Shown here: piece by piece, positions 1-9,571 of the stretch | How positions within the stretch are numbered: position 1 is the first letter of the stretch | Layout: each line of letters begins with the position of its first letter | Origin: Spodoptera frugiperda | Lineage: Eukaryota; Arthropoda; Insecta; Lepidoptera; Noctuidae | NCBI RefSeq assembly: GCF_023101765.2 | Contig: NC_064237.1 | Location: 9,581,649 to 9,645,648, forward strand | DNA: 64,000 nt | Direction: 5' to 3' | Notes under the pieces: generated by a model | What the model was told of the DNA's origin: nothing | The model's database searches: none | The model's input: the letters and a program-made list of their open reading frames with translations, nothing else | Program-made: the position numbers and the translations under genes

Positions 1-637
1 TAAACTGCAAGGGGAATCACTTCGTTCTGGATAAAAGTGTCCTATTTATCTAAAAGAAAAATCCATCAGGAATATTATGAGTGAAGAGCAAGTTACATAC
101 AGAAGAGCCTTACAAATTTTAAAAGAGAAAAAAGGAGAACAAATATCAAATGAGATCTCACAGGAAAATAATGACAATCAATTTGCAATCGTCACTAACA
201 ACGAGAAAGAAACCTATAGTAATGTACTGACAAGGGCGTTAATACATCAAGAACCAATAACAAATAGAAAAGAAGAACAGATAGATGATACGAGCATAGA
301 CAAACAGCAAAATATCAAAAGTTCAAAACAAAAATCAAATAAACAGAATAAGTATCAAAACCAAAATAAAACACCATTAGAACAACCAATGATTGAAGAA
401 ATAGACGATAAGCAGGAAGGAAAAAGAAGTAATAAGCATAGTTCACAATGGTTATATAAACTTGATTGGGCAAAGATATGGATGAAAATAAAGAATATCT
501 GCAAATCTAAACTGAAACTCGAAGAAAAAGCAATGTCATTGTTAAAAATTATTGGAGAAGAACTAAAGAATTTTTTGATCAATATAATATTTGAAGAAGA
601 CATTTTAGGACATTTAAACTTTTTCAATAATGGATAG
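1..637 (+). pseudogene. LINE ORF1 (gag-like) C-terminal fragment
   Basis: Fragment of a non-LTR retrotransposon ORF1, the nucleic-acid-binding protein. From position 3 one frame reads NCKGNHFVLDKS, the end of a CCHC zinc knuckle. The match continues one frame over as CPIYLKEKSIRNIM, so a single base was lost near 36-40. The rest (from the Met at 77) is a Lys/Glu/Gln-rich hydrophilic tail with short motifs such as TYRRALQIL and TYSNVLTRAL, usual after the knuckles in insect LINE ORF1 proteins. It ends in a stop at 637 with no reverse transcriptase ORF behind it. The element is truncated at the window edge and dead. The family call rests on the knuckle and the following CPxYxxEKxI motif; the clade (Jockey or I) is not decided. 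Confidence 0.55.
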
Positions 638-830
638 TTTTCAAAAAGTTAAATAATTTTTATATATGATTAGGTGAGTGTAAATTAGATAATTAGTACG
701 ATGGGGTTGACGTATTCATTTGGATAAAAACCCCTTAAATAATAAAGAAAAAAAAAGAATATACATAATAATAGTAATTAAGAATAATAATGGACTCACG
801 TAGTTTAAGTTTAATTTTAAGAAAACGAGC

Positions 831-993
831 ATTCAAACGCAGAGCTCATTATGTTGATTTTTGAAGAGTTCCCTAGAATATCTTCCACATCTCATTTTTG
901 AAGAGATCCCGCGAGATCGGGAACTATGTGGTTAAAACCAAACATTTGCCGGAAGTCACTATTCCACGCGAACGAAGTCGCGGGCAAAAGCTA
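831..993 (+). mobile_element. Helitron 3' end fragment (Lep1-like)
   Basis: Nearly identical to the last ~160 bases of the complete Helitron at 17603-19931, including the 3' hairpin CGCGA..TCGCG and the following GGGCAAAAGCTA. The terminal G of CTAG is lost. It is directly joined to coding sequence of the transposase-like family at about 995, so it probably inserted into that element. An open frame from 898 runs through this fragment into the downstream fragment and is not a real fusion gene. Confidence 0.75.
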
Positions 994-994
994 T

Positions 995-1269
995 TTATTA
1001 TTAAATATAGAGATATCGGCTGCTTTTGTGGTGACTTAAGAAGTCAATGTGAATGTTTTTCACCAAAGTCACATTCAGTTGTACTTAGTTCGGATAACAT
1101 AAAAAACTCGTCTGAAATTCGCCCCTCAAGTTCAAAAAGTTTATCGACATTTGTTGAAGAAATCCCCCAAAACGTTAAAGAGAAGTACGATATAGAAACT
1201 GACACTTGTTTATCTTTGAAACCTACTATAGAAATGTATTTGGAACCAAATTTCAAAATAAATAATTAG
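995..1269 (+). pseudogene. C-terminal piece of a transposase-like protein
   Basis: Open reading of about 90 codons starting around IIKYRDIGCFCGD and ending at a stop at 1269. It has a Cys-rich motif (CFCGD..QCECFSP) followed by a Ser-rich acidic tail. From memory this fits the C-terminal end of the large uncharacterised arthropod family whose N-terminal and central parts lie at 3079-3340 and 6837-8267 here. The piece is on the same strand but upstream of those parts, so it is more likely the end of another copy than the missing end of that one. Its 5' side is replaced by a Helitron end. Family membership is an inference. Confidence 0.4.
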
Positions 1270-2411
1270 ACTTCAAAAGATTATAAAATTGAGAAAGAGC
1301 CGGACGAGGGATTCAAAAAAGTGATAAGAGCCAATCCGTAAAAAAATTAACGTAAGAAAAAAGTACTGTCACAAAATTTTACAAACAGTTTACAAGACTA
1401 TCTCATACTCTATTGAATGCATATTTTTTTATTATACATTATAGATCATTAACTTTTAAAAAATTTAATAATGGAGTCCATTGTTGTTAATTTAACCGAA
1501 TAAAAATTTAAAATAAGAAGCAAAAACGAACATTTTAGCGTGTCACACCTCCTGTCACTAACTTTAATTAACCGAAGTTCAAGGTTTTTTATACATACTT
1601 CAGCGTTTTTTGGGCGCTTTTGAAGAATATTGCTTTTTCTTAATTATAATATTAATTTTACTTATTAATTTTATGGTATTACAACAAAATTCATGAAATT
1701 AAATGATAATCAAATTAGCACCAAGGTGGACATTCCACTTTTGTCACTACGGTTTTATTTGCTTTCCGTTTTAAAAAACTACCAAAACAAGTTTTTTTAT
1801 TATAGTGGTAACATTATTGTAGTAGATCAGCCATTTATTTTTACCCATCGTACAGTTGTGACGCAGTGATCGGTGACGAAAGCCGTGTTGTTAATTACGT
1901 AGTCGATTAAGGAATCCACTATAGTCACAGCTATAACGTGATACCGGTAAGTTCTTAAAATATTCTTTTATTTGTAAATTATGCCTAATGTAAGTGTGTA
2001 TCTCGTGAAATAATGATTTCCTCTAAAATAACAAAGAATATTGAGTGTTGTCGTCATTATTATGAGTAAGCGGAGTTCGTCACGTCCATTTAGTGTCGTG
2101 ACATATTAGTGGAACAATAATTGTGACGAAATGGACACATAAGGCTTAGTTTACGTGATGCATGTTTTACCGACAACAACTAAGATGAGGTTACATGTTT
2201 CTGTTAAATAATATTAAGCATAATAGATGGTCTATCTTTTGACTGTCTTAGTTAACTGATTTATTTACGAAACCGATTGGCTTACATTATTGTAGGTATA
2301 ATTCTAAAAACTATAAGCATTTAATTTAATAAATAATAGTCAATTAGGATTTACATTTTTTTTTGTATTTGTATATTTCCCTTTCAGAGTCACTACGCGA
2401 ACTTACAATAA
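1270..2411. other. No gene seen; possible intron
   Basis: AT-rich sequence without a usable reading frame. A good donor (CCG|GTAAGT, near 1949) is followed by a pyrimidine-rich acceptor (TTTCCCTTTCAG ending at 2387), so a non-coding first exon and intron in front of the next reading frame is possible. The presumed exon after 2387 starts with an in-frame stop at 2409-2411 relative to the frame that follows. Confidence 0.3.
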
Positions 2412-2675
2412 TGGGTTAATGATCTTATAAAATGCCTTGATGATGGACTTCAATGGCCTTGGGAAAAAACTCATTTTATTTTGGCAAAAAAGTGTCTTGT
2501 ATGCAAAAACACAGTTGATGCTGAAGGTTTACGATTGATACATTTCTCTTTAGCTATGAATAGACAAGATATACAGTTTTTATTGAAATTGCCATATATT
2601 TGGTGTACTTATTGCAACTCTTGTCTTTACGATCACTATCCAACCGATGAATGCGAATTTTGCCACTCGTTATAA
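2412..2675 (+). CDS. Small Cys-rich ORF, unknown
   Basis: Open frame of 87 codons after a stop at 2409. It has no ATG at its start. It carries three pairs of cysteines: CLVC near the middle, CTYCNSC, and CEFC close to the end, a zinc-ribbon-like arrangement in a protein that ends just after the last pair. The segment WPWEKTHFILAKK before the first pair is open in the same frame, which suggests the real exon begins near the splice acceptor at 2387. I do not recognise the protein. It lies between the two pieces of the transposase-like family and may be a second gene of that element or a pseudogene. Confidence 0.3.
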   Translation, partial: WVNDLIKCLDDGLQWPWEKTHFILAKKCLVCKNTVDAEGLRLIHFSLAMNRQDIQFLLKLPYIWCTYCNSCLYDHYPTDECEFCHSL

Positions 2676-3066
2676 ATGAAAACTTTACAAAATCAATATG
2701 TAAGTAGGTAGGTACATAAATTCAGTTTATTTAAGGAAAATTAAAGTGTTTCATTTGAATTTGTTATATCGTAAGTTGTGTTGTGACCAACAATTATTTT
2801 AATGATTTTGAAGAAAGGTTTACACAACGAAACTTAAAGTCGCAAGTACTTAATCAAGGCTTAGATTATTTTGTATAGGAAAGCCTCTCGCTAGATTATG
2901 TAAGAGATGGTCAGACATCCACGAGTCATCCATGGCAAAAGTATAGATTAACCGGAAGTCGGTCAATGCATGGCTTTAAATTTAAAATAGTGTATCGGTT
3001 GACTTTGTGATAGCCATTCATAGTCATTGATGAAAAGTTTATAAATTATATTCCTTGTTGTTCCAG

Positions 3067-3340
3067 TTTATTTTTTATATGATGGCCCTAACACCTGCTG
3101 AACGGGCTAAACGATACCGTGAAAATCTGAAATTAAATAAAGAAAAATATGAGGCACAGAGAAAGAAACAAATAGAACGAGTTAAGAAGAGCCAAAAGAA
3201 AATAAGGGAGTTGAGCGATCGGGAAAAAGAGGAGCGAAGAAAAATTTGGAGAGAACAGAAAAAAAAGCAAAGGGATGCCAAAAAACAAGCTGTAGAGGTA
3301 GTCGTACCTTTAACAAGTCAAAATCAAAGAACGGTTGACT
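3067..3340 (+). pseudogene. N-terminal exon of transposase-like protein
   Basis: Begins after an acceptor (TTGTTCCAG ending at 3066); double ATG at 3079 and 3082. The protein starts MALTPAERAKRYRENLK and is a highly charged Lys/Arg/Glu helix of ~70 residues, the typical start of a widespread uncharacterised arthropod family related to mobile DNA. The frame is cut at 3340 by the hAT element. The first base of the hAT starts right after the 8-bp target sequence GGTTGACT, and the same 8 bases recur at 6570-6577. The rest of the protein resumes at 6837. The original product was therefore a single protein now split by two insertions; no function can be assigned with certainty. Confidence 0.55.
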
Positions 3341-3357
3341 TAGGCTCGTCGAAAAAA

Positions 3358-3447
3358 TATCGATACATCGATATATCGATATTATTTTTTCAATGTATCG
3401 ATATTTTTGAGCGATATTTAATGTTTCGATGTATCGAGGTATCGATA
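3358..3447. promoter_or_regulatory. Left subterminal TATCGATA cluster
   Basis: Four exact TATCGATA palindromes at 3358, 3374, 3396 and 3440, with degenerate versions between them (CATCGATAT, TCGATGTATCG). Likely binding sites of the element's own BED-finger transposase. The octamer is identical to the DRE bound by the insect factor DREF, itself a BED/hAT-derived protein. Confidence 0.7.
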
Positions 3448-3817
3448 TAAAATTAAAAGTATTGAAAAGGTATAAAAATCGATATTTTTTATAATTAAAA
3501 AATCCTAAAAAAGAATACTTTTTTTATATTAACATTTTTTAACAAATTACATTTTTTTTGCCTTTGGTCGACTCGATTTACTGCGTTTTAATTTGGTACT
3601 TAAGTTGGCTTTTAAGTTGGCAACTCTGTCTGTCTGTGTCAATGTCATTTCAGTGTCAGTGTCTGTGCTTCAACTATCCTTCTGTTATCCGTATTATAAC
3701 CTCAACGCGAGCGTATTTCTGCCTACATTTGTGTTGATTATAGTTCTCAAACAATCTAACTAATTAAATCAATAATTAATTCACGTATGTGAACAAAATA
3801 ATTCGAGCATTCCAGTC

Positions 3818-6324
3818 ATGTCTAGTGTTGTATGGAACTTTTTCAAAAAAATAGACAGACAAAACGTTTCCTGTAATGTGTGTGGGAAAATATATAAAAC
3901 CAGTGGCAATACGACGAATTTATCTACACATCTTAAAAATAAGCATCACCATGCGTTTTTGCAACTTAAAAATAAAAACTCAAGGTCAAGTGAAGTGAAT
4001 ATTACACCAAGAACAAGAACTAGTTCACCTGTTTCGTCTACTAATTCAACTATTACCAATACTAATAAACCTGCTGAGATAGAAAATAACTTCATGGAAT
4101 TGTCTGAAATTGCGATTGACGATGATACTGGTGTAAGTATTTTATTTGTGCAAGATCAAACGTAGCTTTAGAATCTAAATATCAATTGTTCATAACCAAT
4201 AACCAGTCAACTAATGATGTGTAATTACTAAAAGTATCGATATCGATAAATTTAAATTTTGGTGTTTTCACTTAACCTTAATACTATTTATGACGACAAG
4301 TGTAATGAAATATATACAAAATATTCAATAATTTTTTTCAGACTGAATCCTCCAAAGATGGTCAGAGTAAAGACTTGTGGAAACAGACTACACTCATAGA
4401 TATGTTTGAAAGAAGTTCAAGCTATGAAGGTATTTTTTTTTTTTGATATTAGATTACTGTATTGTTTACATTTTAGTTCTATAAGGATGTTCTAATTTTA
4501 TTATTTCTCTCAATTTAGCAGGGGGTCATAAAACTAGCCAAATAAATCAAGCTTTGATGTACATGATTTGCAAAGACAACATGCCTCTATCTTGTGTAGA
4601 AAAATCAGGATTGAAAAGATTTATGAGCGTCATTTGTCCACGCTATAAAATTCCATCACGAACTACTGTAAGCGAACTATAATATTAAATTATTATCTTA
4701 TCCTTTTTATTTTTAAATGTTATTTTATTATTCATTTCTCATTTCAGATAACTGGCCTCATGGAACAACGATACGCCACTACCAAAGCCATTTTAAAACA
4801 AAAATTAAGTGAGATAAATAATGTTGCTTTAACAAGTGATATATTAACTCTTACTAACTCGACACGAAGTTTCATCGTAGTGACAGCACATTTTCTTAAC
4901 ACAGCTAATAACTGCACTCCTGAGCATGAGATGGTGACATTGACAGCACGAAGAATGTATCAGGTAAGTAAAGTATAAAATAAATGCATCAAATTATAAA
5001 AAATAAAATAAATAGTTAATTATAATAAATTTAATAAAGTGGACTAATATTGGTCTTCTTTCCTGCAGGCGCACACAGCTGATTATATAAAAGAATGCTT
5101 TGAAAATATTACCGACGAGTTTGCAATAGAAAAGGATTGCATCTTATCAATTACCACTGATGGTGGTGCTAACATGGTTGCTGCAGTGAAGAAATTTTTG
5201 GAAGATGGAAAAAGAATTCCTTGCATGGCGCATTTGCTGAATTTAATAGTGGATGGCGCAACAAGAGATAATGCACCAGTTCTTCAAATTGCCAATCGTG
5301 TCAAAGCCATTGTTACATATTTTAAACAATCTGTGAACGCAATGGACGATTTGCGAGCAGAACAAGAGGGACAAAAGAAAGAGGGAGAAGTGTTAACACT
5401 TATACAATCAGTAAGCACAAGGTGGAATTCTTGTCTTGATATGTTGGAAAGATTCAATACATTATCAGCTATTGTGGCTAAGATTTTAGCAACTAGGCGG
5501 AATGCACCTGATATGATAACTTCTTCAGAGTTAAGTGTCATACGAGATCTGATAATATTGCTTACCCCATTTAAGCAAGCTACTGAAGAAATTAGCGGCG
5601 ATCAGTACGTGACTTCTAGTTTGGCGATTCCCATTGCAAACTTACTTCAGAAAGGATTTGAAGAAGTAAAACCTTTCACCGAATTTGGTGTTGCTGTTCA
5701 GAAGAGTTTGCTAAACTTAGTTATTGCCAAACTAGAACCACTAGAGCGACATTTACATCTTGCTATAGCAACAATTTTAGACCCTCGCTTTAAGCGTATT
5801 CATTTTAATTCAGCACTAGCTGTTTCCACTGCAATAACTGCATTGTCAAAAGAAATACGTTTAGAACATGTCCTCTACGTCTATACGTAGAGGACAACTT
5901 TCGCCTGAACTCAGACCCACAACCACAACCACTACCATAATTCCAAATTCAGAAAATTCTTCGCCGTCGTTGTGGTCCGGACATGAAAAAATTATGATAG
6001 ATATTGCTGCAGCTGCAGCAACCTCCAGTTTACTTTCAACCAAGTGATGGTATGCCTAGCGAACTAAAGCAATATCTAGATCAGCCTGTAATACCCAGAA
6101 AAGAAAATCCTACAAAATTCTGGTTTGATTGTCGTCATTTTACTCCAGTCCTTTCCGACATAGCTCTAAAGTATTTGATATCGCCTGCGTCCTCGGTTTC
6201 CTCAGAGAGAGTGGCATCTGCTGTAAATCTTGCAGTACCCAATAACTGAAGTCGGCTTACAGCCGAGCATGTCAATCAAAGAGTTTTTCTTATGTCTGTA
6301 TCGGATAAATATTGGTTTGATTAA
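3818..6324 (+). pseudogene. hAT transposase (BED finger), frameshifted
   Basis: Exons by GT-AG and frame: 3818-4132, 4342-4429, 4522-4667, 4748-4963 and 5069 onward. Exon 1 has the BED finger: W6, F8, C19-x2-C22 and H38-x4-H43. Exon 3 has the hAT helper region (INQALMYMICKDNMPLS...PRYKIPSR). Exon 4 has TSDI..VTAHFL with the first catalytic Asp. Exon 5 has TTDGGANM (second Asp), CMAHLLNLIV, the RWNS motif, TEEISG (probable catalytic Glu) and DPRFK. The frame stops at 5890 after 528 codons. The dimerisation region continues in other frames (LKQYLDQPVIPRKENPTKFW, then LSDIALKYL, and finally AEHVNQRVFLMSVSDKYWFD ending at 6324), so at least two frameshifts inactivate it. It binds and cuts its own ends in living relatives. 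It resembles vertebrate ZBED and insect DREF proteins. Confidence 0.85.
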
Positions 6325-6460
6325 TAAATAATTAATATTTTTTATTGTTGTCCTTGATTTAAAAAATTTAAAAATGATGTCTATTGATTAGTATTTATCT
6401 AGTAATGTAAGATGATTGAAGTAGATTAGGCCAAATATTTTTTTCCCTATCACACCGATA

Positions 6461-6544
6461 TATCGATATATCGATATTTTTGAATAAAAATATCAATATC
6501 GATATTGATATATTCAAAAATTATCGATACAATATATATCGATA
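6461..6544. promoter_or_regulatory. Right subterminal TATCGATA cluster
   Basis: Five exact TATCGATA palindromes at 6461, 6469, 6497, 6522 and 6537, mirroring the left cluster. Two more overlap at 4235 and 4241 in the first intron of the transposase gene. Concentration at both ends of the element argues for transposase recognition. Confidence 0.7.
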
Positions 6545-6577
6545 CTTTATTGCATTTCCGACATCCCTAGGTTGACT

Positions 6578-6836
6578 ATTTATTTATTTATTTATTTATT
6601 TGAATAGAACGGTACAAGCCAATAACACTAAATACCTTACAAAAATTTAAAAATATAAAATTCAGAAAATTAATATAAATATTAATTATTAAATATTCAT
6701 TCATCCATCTCTTTCGCAAAACTTCAAACATTCCGACAAAAATAATCTTCTTTCACTCGAAAACACGTCACACTCTGGCTTTGAATCCAGGAATCGGTTT
6801 AAAAGTTTCATAGTGTGTTTACTATAAAAGAAAATA
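6578..6836 (-). mobile_element. LINE 3' tail, inserted antisense
   Basis: On the minus strand this ends in a (AAAT)n tail (plus strand TTTATTTATTTATTTATTTG at the left edge), as in several insect LINE clades. The body is AT-rich with no long frame. It separates the right target duplication of the hAT from the resumption of coding sequence at 6837, so the transposase-like gene was hit twice at nearly the same site. The right edge is set by where the reading frame resumes. Confidence 0.55.
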
Positions 6837-8267
6837 TAGTAACTTAGCTAATAAGTACAAAACTGTTGTAAAACAATTAAAAAAACTAAGAACCCTCAAT
6901 GCAAATTTAGTTTTAAAAAGCGTAAAACTTTAAGTCAAACCAAAGAAAAATACCAGAAAGAAATCAATCTAAAAACAGAAGAAAATGATAAGCTGAAAGT
7001 GAGACATGAACTGCTAGAAGTATCATTAGGCGAGAAATATAAAGACTGTAAAAGACACGAACAAAAAAAGATATTGCGTTCAATTGGAATGTCTAAGAGT
7101 GTTCTCCAAAAAAGAGGATCAAAGGCACTGGTATCAAAGTGTTTAGGGCTTAAAGGTAGCATTAGATTTACCAGCAATAGAAAATATAATATAAGCAAGA
7201 ACATAGAAGAAGAAATTGAAGTTTTTTACAACCGGGATGAAATTAGCAGATCTACATCCGGAAAGCGTGAGTGCAAAACAAAATGTAAGAAAAAGATGCA
7301 AATACGGTATTTAACCGATACTTTAATTAACCTATACCAAATATATAAAAGCGAAGGAGGGAAATATAGTTTGTCAACGTTTTGTAAATACAAACCGTTT
7401 TATGTCTTGTCACCGACACGTGCTTCGCGGGACACGTGTCTATGTGTGAAACACAGTAATTTTGAATATTTAGTAACAGCTCTAAAAAAATATACTTTTC
7501 CTGCTGTTGTATTCAAGGGAACCAAAGATCTCATAGAATTAACTTCTTGTGACATAAAGTCATTTAAATGTATGTACGGTTTGTGTGATAAATGCAAAAA
7601 TAAAAATAATAGTTTCGAAGCTAATAATATCTACACTGAAGTCGAATGGTGGCAGTGGAAGCGCGCAAACACAACTTATAAAAAAAACAATAATGACATC
7701 ACAGCCAAAGTAACAAAAAGAGTAAAAATAACAGGTACATTACAGGACTTAATATGCGAGTATCTAAAACAATTTCCTTTATTCAAAAAGCATTTTTTTA
7801 ACTTTCAAGAGCAACAGCGTCAATACAGAATGTGTGTTGAAAATTTGAAACCATTTGAATGCGCAATTCTGATGGACTTTTCGGAAAACTACGACTGTAA
7901 GTTGTCAGAAGAAATTCAGGCACTTCATTTCGGTGGATCAAAAAATTCGATAACCCTTCATACAGGTATGATTTACACGCACACACGATGTCAATCTTTT
8001 GTGACGTTATCAGACAGCAACTGCCATGAACCCCACGCCATTTGGGCACACCTTATTCCAATTATTAAGTTAACCAAACAAATGTGTCCAGAATTATCAG
8101 TTATCCATTTTTTTTCGGACGGCCCAACCAGCCAATACCGGCAAAAAAAAAATTTCTTCCTGCTTAACCTCTTTACCACAAAGCTTTTTGTGTTAACACT
8201 ACCCATACAAACAGCTAAAAGGAAACAAGTGAAGAGACGAAATTTGTCCGCATCCATTTTCACCTAA
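6837..8267 (+). pseudogene. Transposase-like protein, central part
   Basis: The frame is open from NLANKYKTVVKQ, before the Met at 6999, to a stop at 8267. The first part is a coiled-coil-like charged segment. A CKHSNFEYLV Cys/His region and CMYGLCDKCKN follow. Then come two acidic motifs typical of an RNase H-like fold: MDFSENYD (Asp at 7875) and FFSDGPTSQY (Asp at 8118, 81 residues later), with EPHAIWAHL between. The family's usual continuation, a Gly/His-rich region with a third acidic residue and a Cys-rich C-terminus, is missing: after about 8190 the protein becomes unrelated sequence. It belongs with the exon at 3067-3340. I recall similar uncharacterised proteins in many arthropods but cannot assign a transposase superfamily. 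It is truncated and doubly interrupted, so a pseudogene. Confidence 0.6.
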
Positions 8268-8652
8268 ATTCTTAACGTTAATGAGATTTACTTTTTATTA
8301 TCAGGTCAACCTAATAGCCTCACATGTACGTATAACTTCGTAAGAATTTTCTTTCAACTCCTAACCGTTGAGGAGTTGTACCTTCCATCATCAGCTCATT
8401 CACATGGGATGATGACTATCAGACACAAATACTTAAACAGATCTATGAAATTGTCAAAAACGTAATTGCCTGTAAATTTGAGGTTTGCCCTTGATTTCCC
8501 TGGAATACCATCATCAGATCCTGACTAGGTAACAACGGGACCAACTTGAAAGTATACTCTACCGGAAGGTGGAAGAAAAAGCCCTGTCGAGATCATTAAA
8601 AAACGCTATTTAACCGAATTACACGTGGGCGAAGCCGCGGGCGTAAAGCTAG
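8268..8652 (+). mobile_element. Helitron 3' end in GMC copy A intron
   Basis: Ends in CACGTGGGCGAAGCCGCGGG..AAAGCTAG with CTAG at 8649-8652, followed by T. This is the usual Helitron terminus of moths (short GC hairpin, then CTAG, inserted between A and T). The bases that follow (TATTAAAATAATCC) match intron 2 of the sister GMC copies (TATAAAAGAATCC), where no such sequence precedes. The 5' end of this Helitron is not identified, so how much of the upstream 8 kb it carries is unknown. Confidence 0.6.
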
Positions 8653-8747
8653 TATTAAAATAATCCTTTACTAAAATTGGTAACAAATGCTTTTACCAAT
8701 ACATCTAATTTTTAATTTTATATTAAAAAGGACAATATCTCTTTCAG

Positions 8748-9434
8748 ACTTCCAAAGTTTTGATTTCATAATAATCGGCGACGGAACGGCAGGGAGTGTA
8801 GTTGTGAAACGACTTAGTGAAGTTAAACATTGGAAGATATTGCTCATAGAGGCTGGAGGCGACCCGCCTGTTGAATCTCATGTAGGTACCAATGAAAAAT
8901 CCATTTAACTGTGTAATGTAGCTATCATACTCACTGATACTGATATGATAGACATATGTCAACTTTATCATTTGTTCGTCACATTCTGACTTCGATCTGA
9001 TAGTGTATTGATACGATTTGGTCTATAATTTTGAAATTTGAAGTTTAAACCAACCTAAATCTATTCCCAGGTTTCAATAGGTACTCTACTATACTATATA
9101 TAGAATAGAATCAAGTGTTACTTTGCGGAAATCCATGCTACACTAACAATACAATAGATTTTTAGCTGCGGGAGCCGGGAGTATAAGCGTAGTTAAAACT
9201 AAAATTCAATTGTATTGTTTGTGTTCAATACTCACATTCAACTGTAGGTACAATTTAATGTCACATTAATGTATATTATTTTCATATATTTTCTTATCTC
9301 TCAATTTTCAGATACCAGGTTTAGACAACTCACTGGCTGATGATGATTTTAACTGGAATTATGTATCAATGAACAATGGAGTTGTAGATCAAGCAATTAT
9401 TAACGGCTCCATAAACTTATCCAGAGGCAAAATG
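8748..9434 (+). pseudogene. GMC oxidoreductase pseudogene, copy A
   Basis: Holds exon 3 (8748-8881, after TTTCAG and before GTAGGT) and the first 123 nt of exon 4 (9312-9434). The Rossmann motif reads IIIGDGTAG, so the second Gly of the FAD dinucleotide motif is Asp. After ..LSRGKM the sequence leaves the gene and reads three unrelated codons (GIR) to a stop, so no catalytic domain can be made. Exons 1 and 2 are absent; a Helitron end lies immediately upstream. The intact sister is at 28009-31087. Confidence 0.9.
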
Positions 9435-9571
9435 GGCATCCGGTAATCTCACTCACACGAAGGAATACTAGGCAAGCATTGTTTCACGTCGTTTTTCCGT
9501 GAGGCCGTGGTATCACTCCGGCTCTGGTCGAGCCGGCCCATTCGTGCCGAAGCATGGCTTTCCACATAAAT
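9435..9571 (+). repeat. Interspersed repeat B fragment, unit A
   Basis: Begins at the base where exon 4 is broken and contains GTGAGGCCGTGGTATCACTC and GCCGAAGCATGGCT. The same family is found more complete at 46659-46928 and, inverted, at 57379-57533 and 60854-61150. It marks the truncation junction shared by units A, B and C. Confidence 0.75.

Larger units (their letters stand above)
3341..6569 (+). mobile_element. hAT DNA transposon, degenerate, 3229 bp
   Basis: Bounded by an exact 8-bp target-site duplication GGTTGACT at 3333-3340 and 6570-6577, the length expected for hAT. The left terminus reads TAGGCTCGTCGAAAAAA; the right terminus on the other strand reads TAGGGATGTCGGAAATG, an imperfect terminal inverted repeat that keeps TAGG and GTCG. 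Inside is a spliced BED-finger hAT transposase on the plus strand. Subterminal regions are dense in TATCGATA. The host sequence is a coding exon of the transposase-like family, so this is a nested insertion. The transposase is broken near its C-terminus and could only be mobilised in trans. Confidence 0.9.

Noticed and set aside
898..1269. A 123-codon gene
   Set aside because: The first third is the Helitron end; the frame is a chance read-through into another pseudogene.
4760..4978. Separate small gene inside the hAT element
   Set aside because: It is exon 4 of the spliced transposase read through its donor site.
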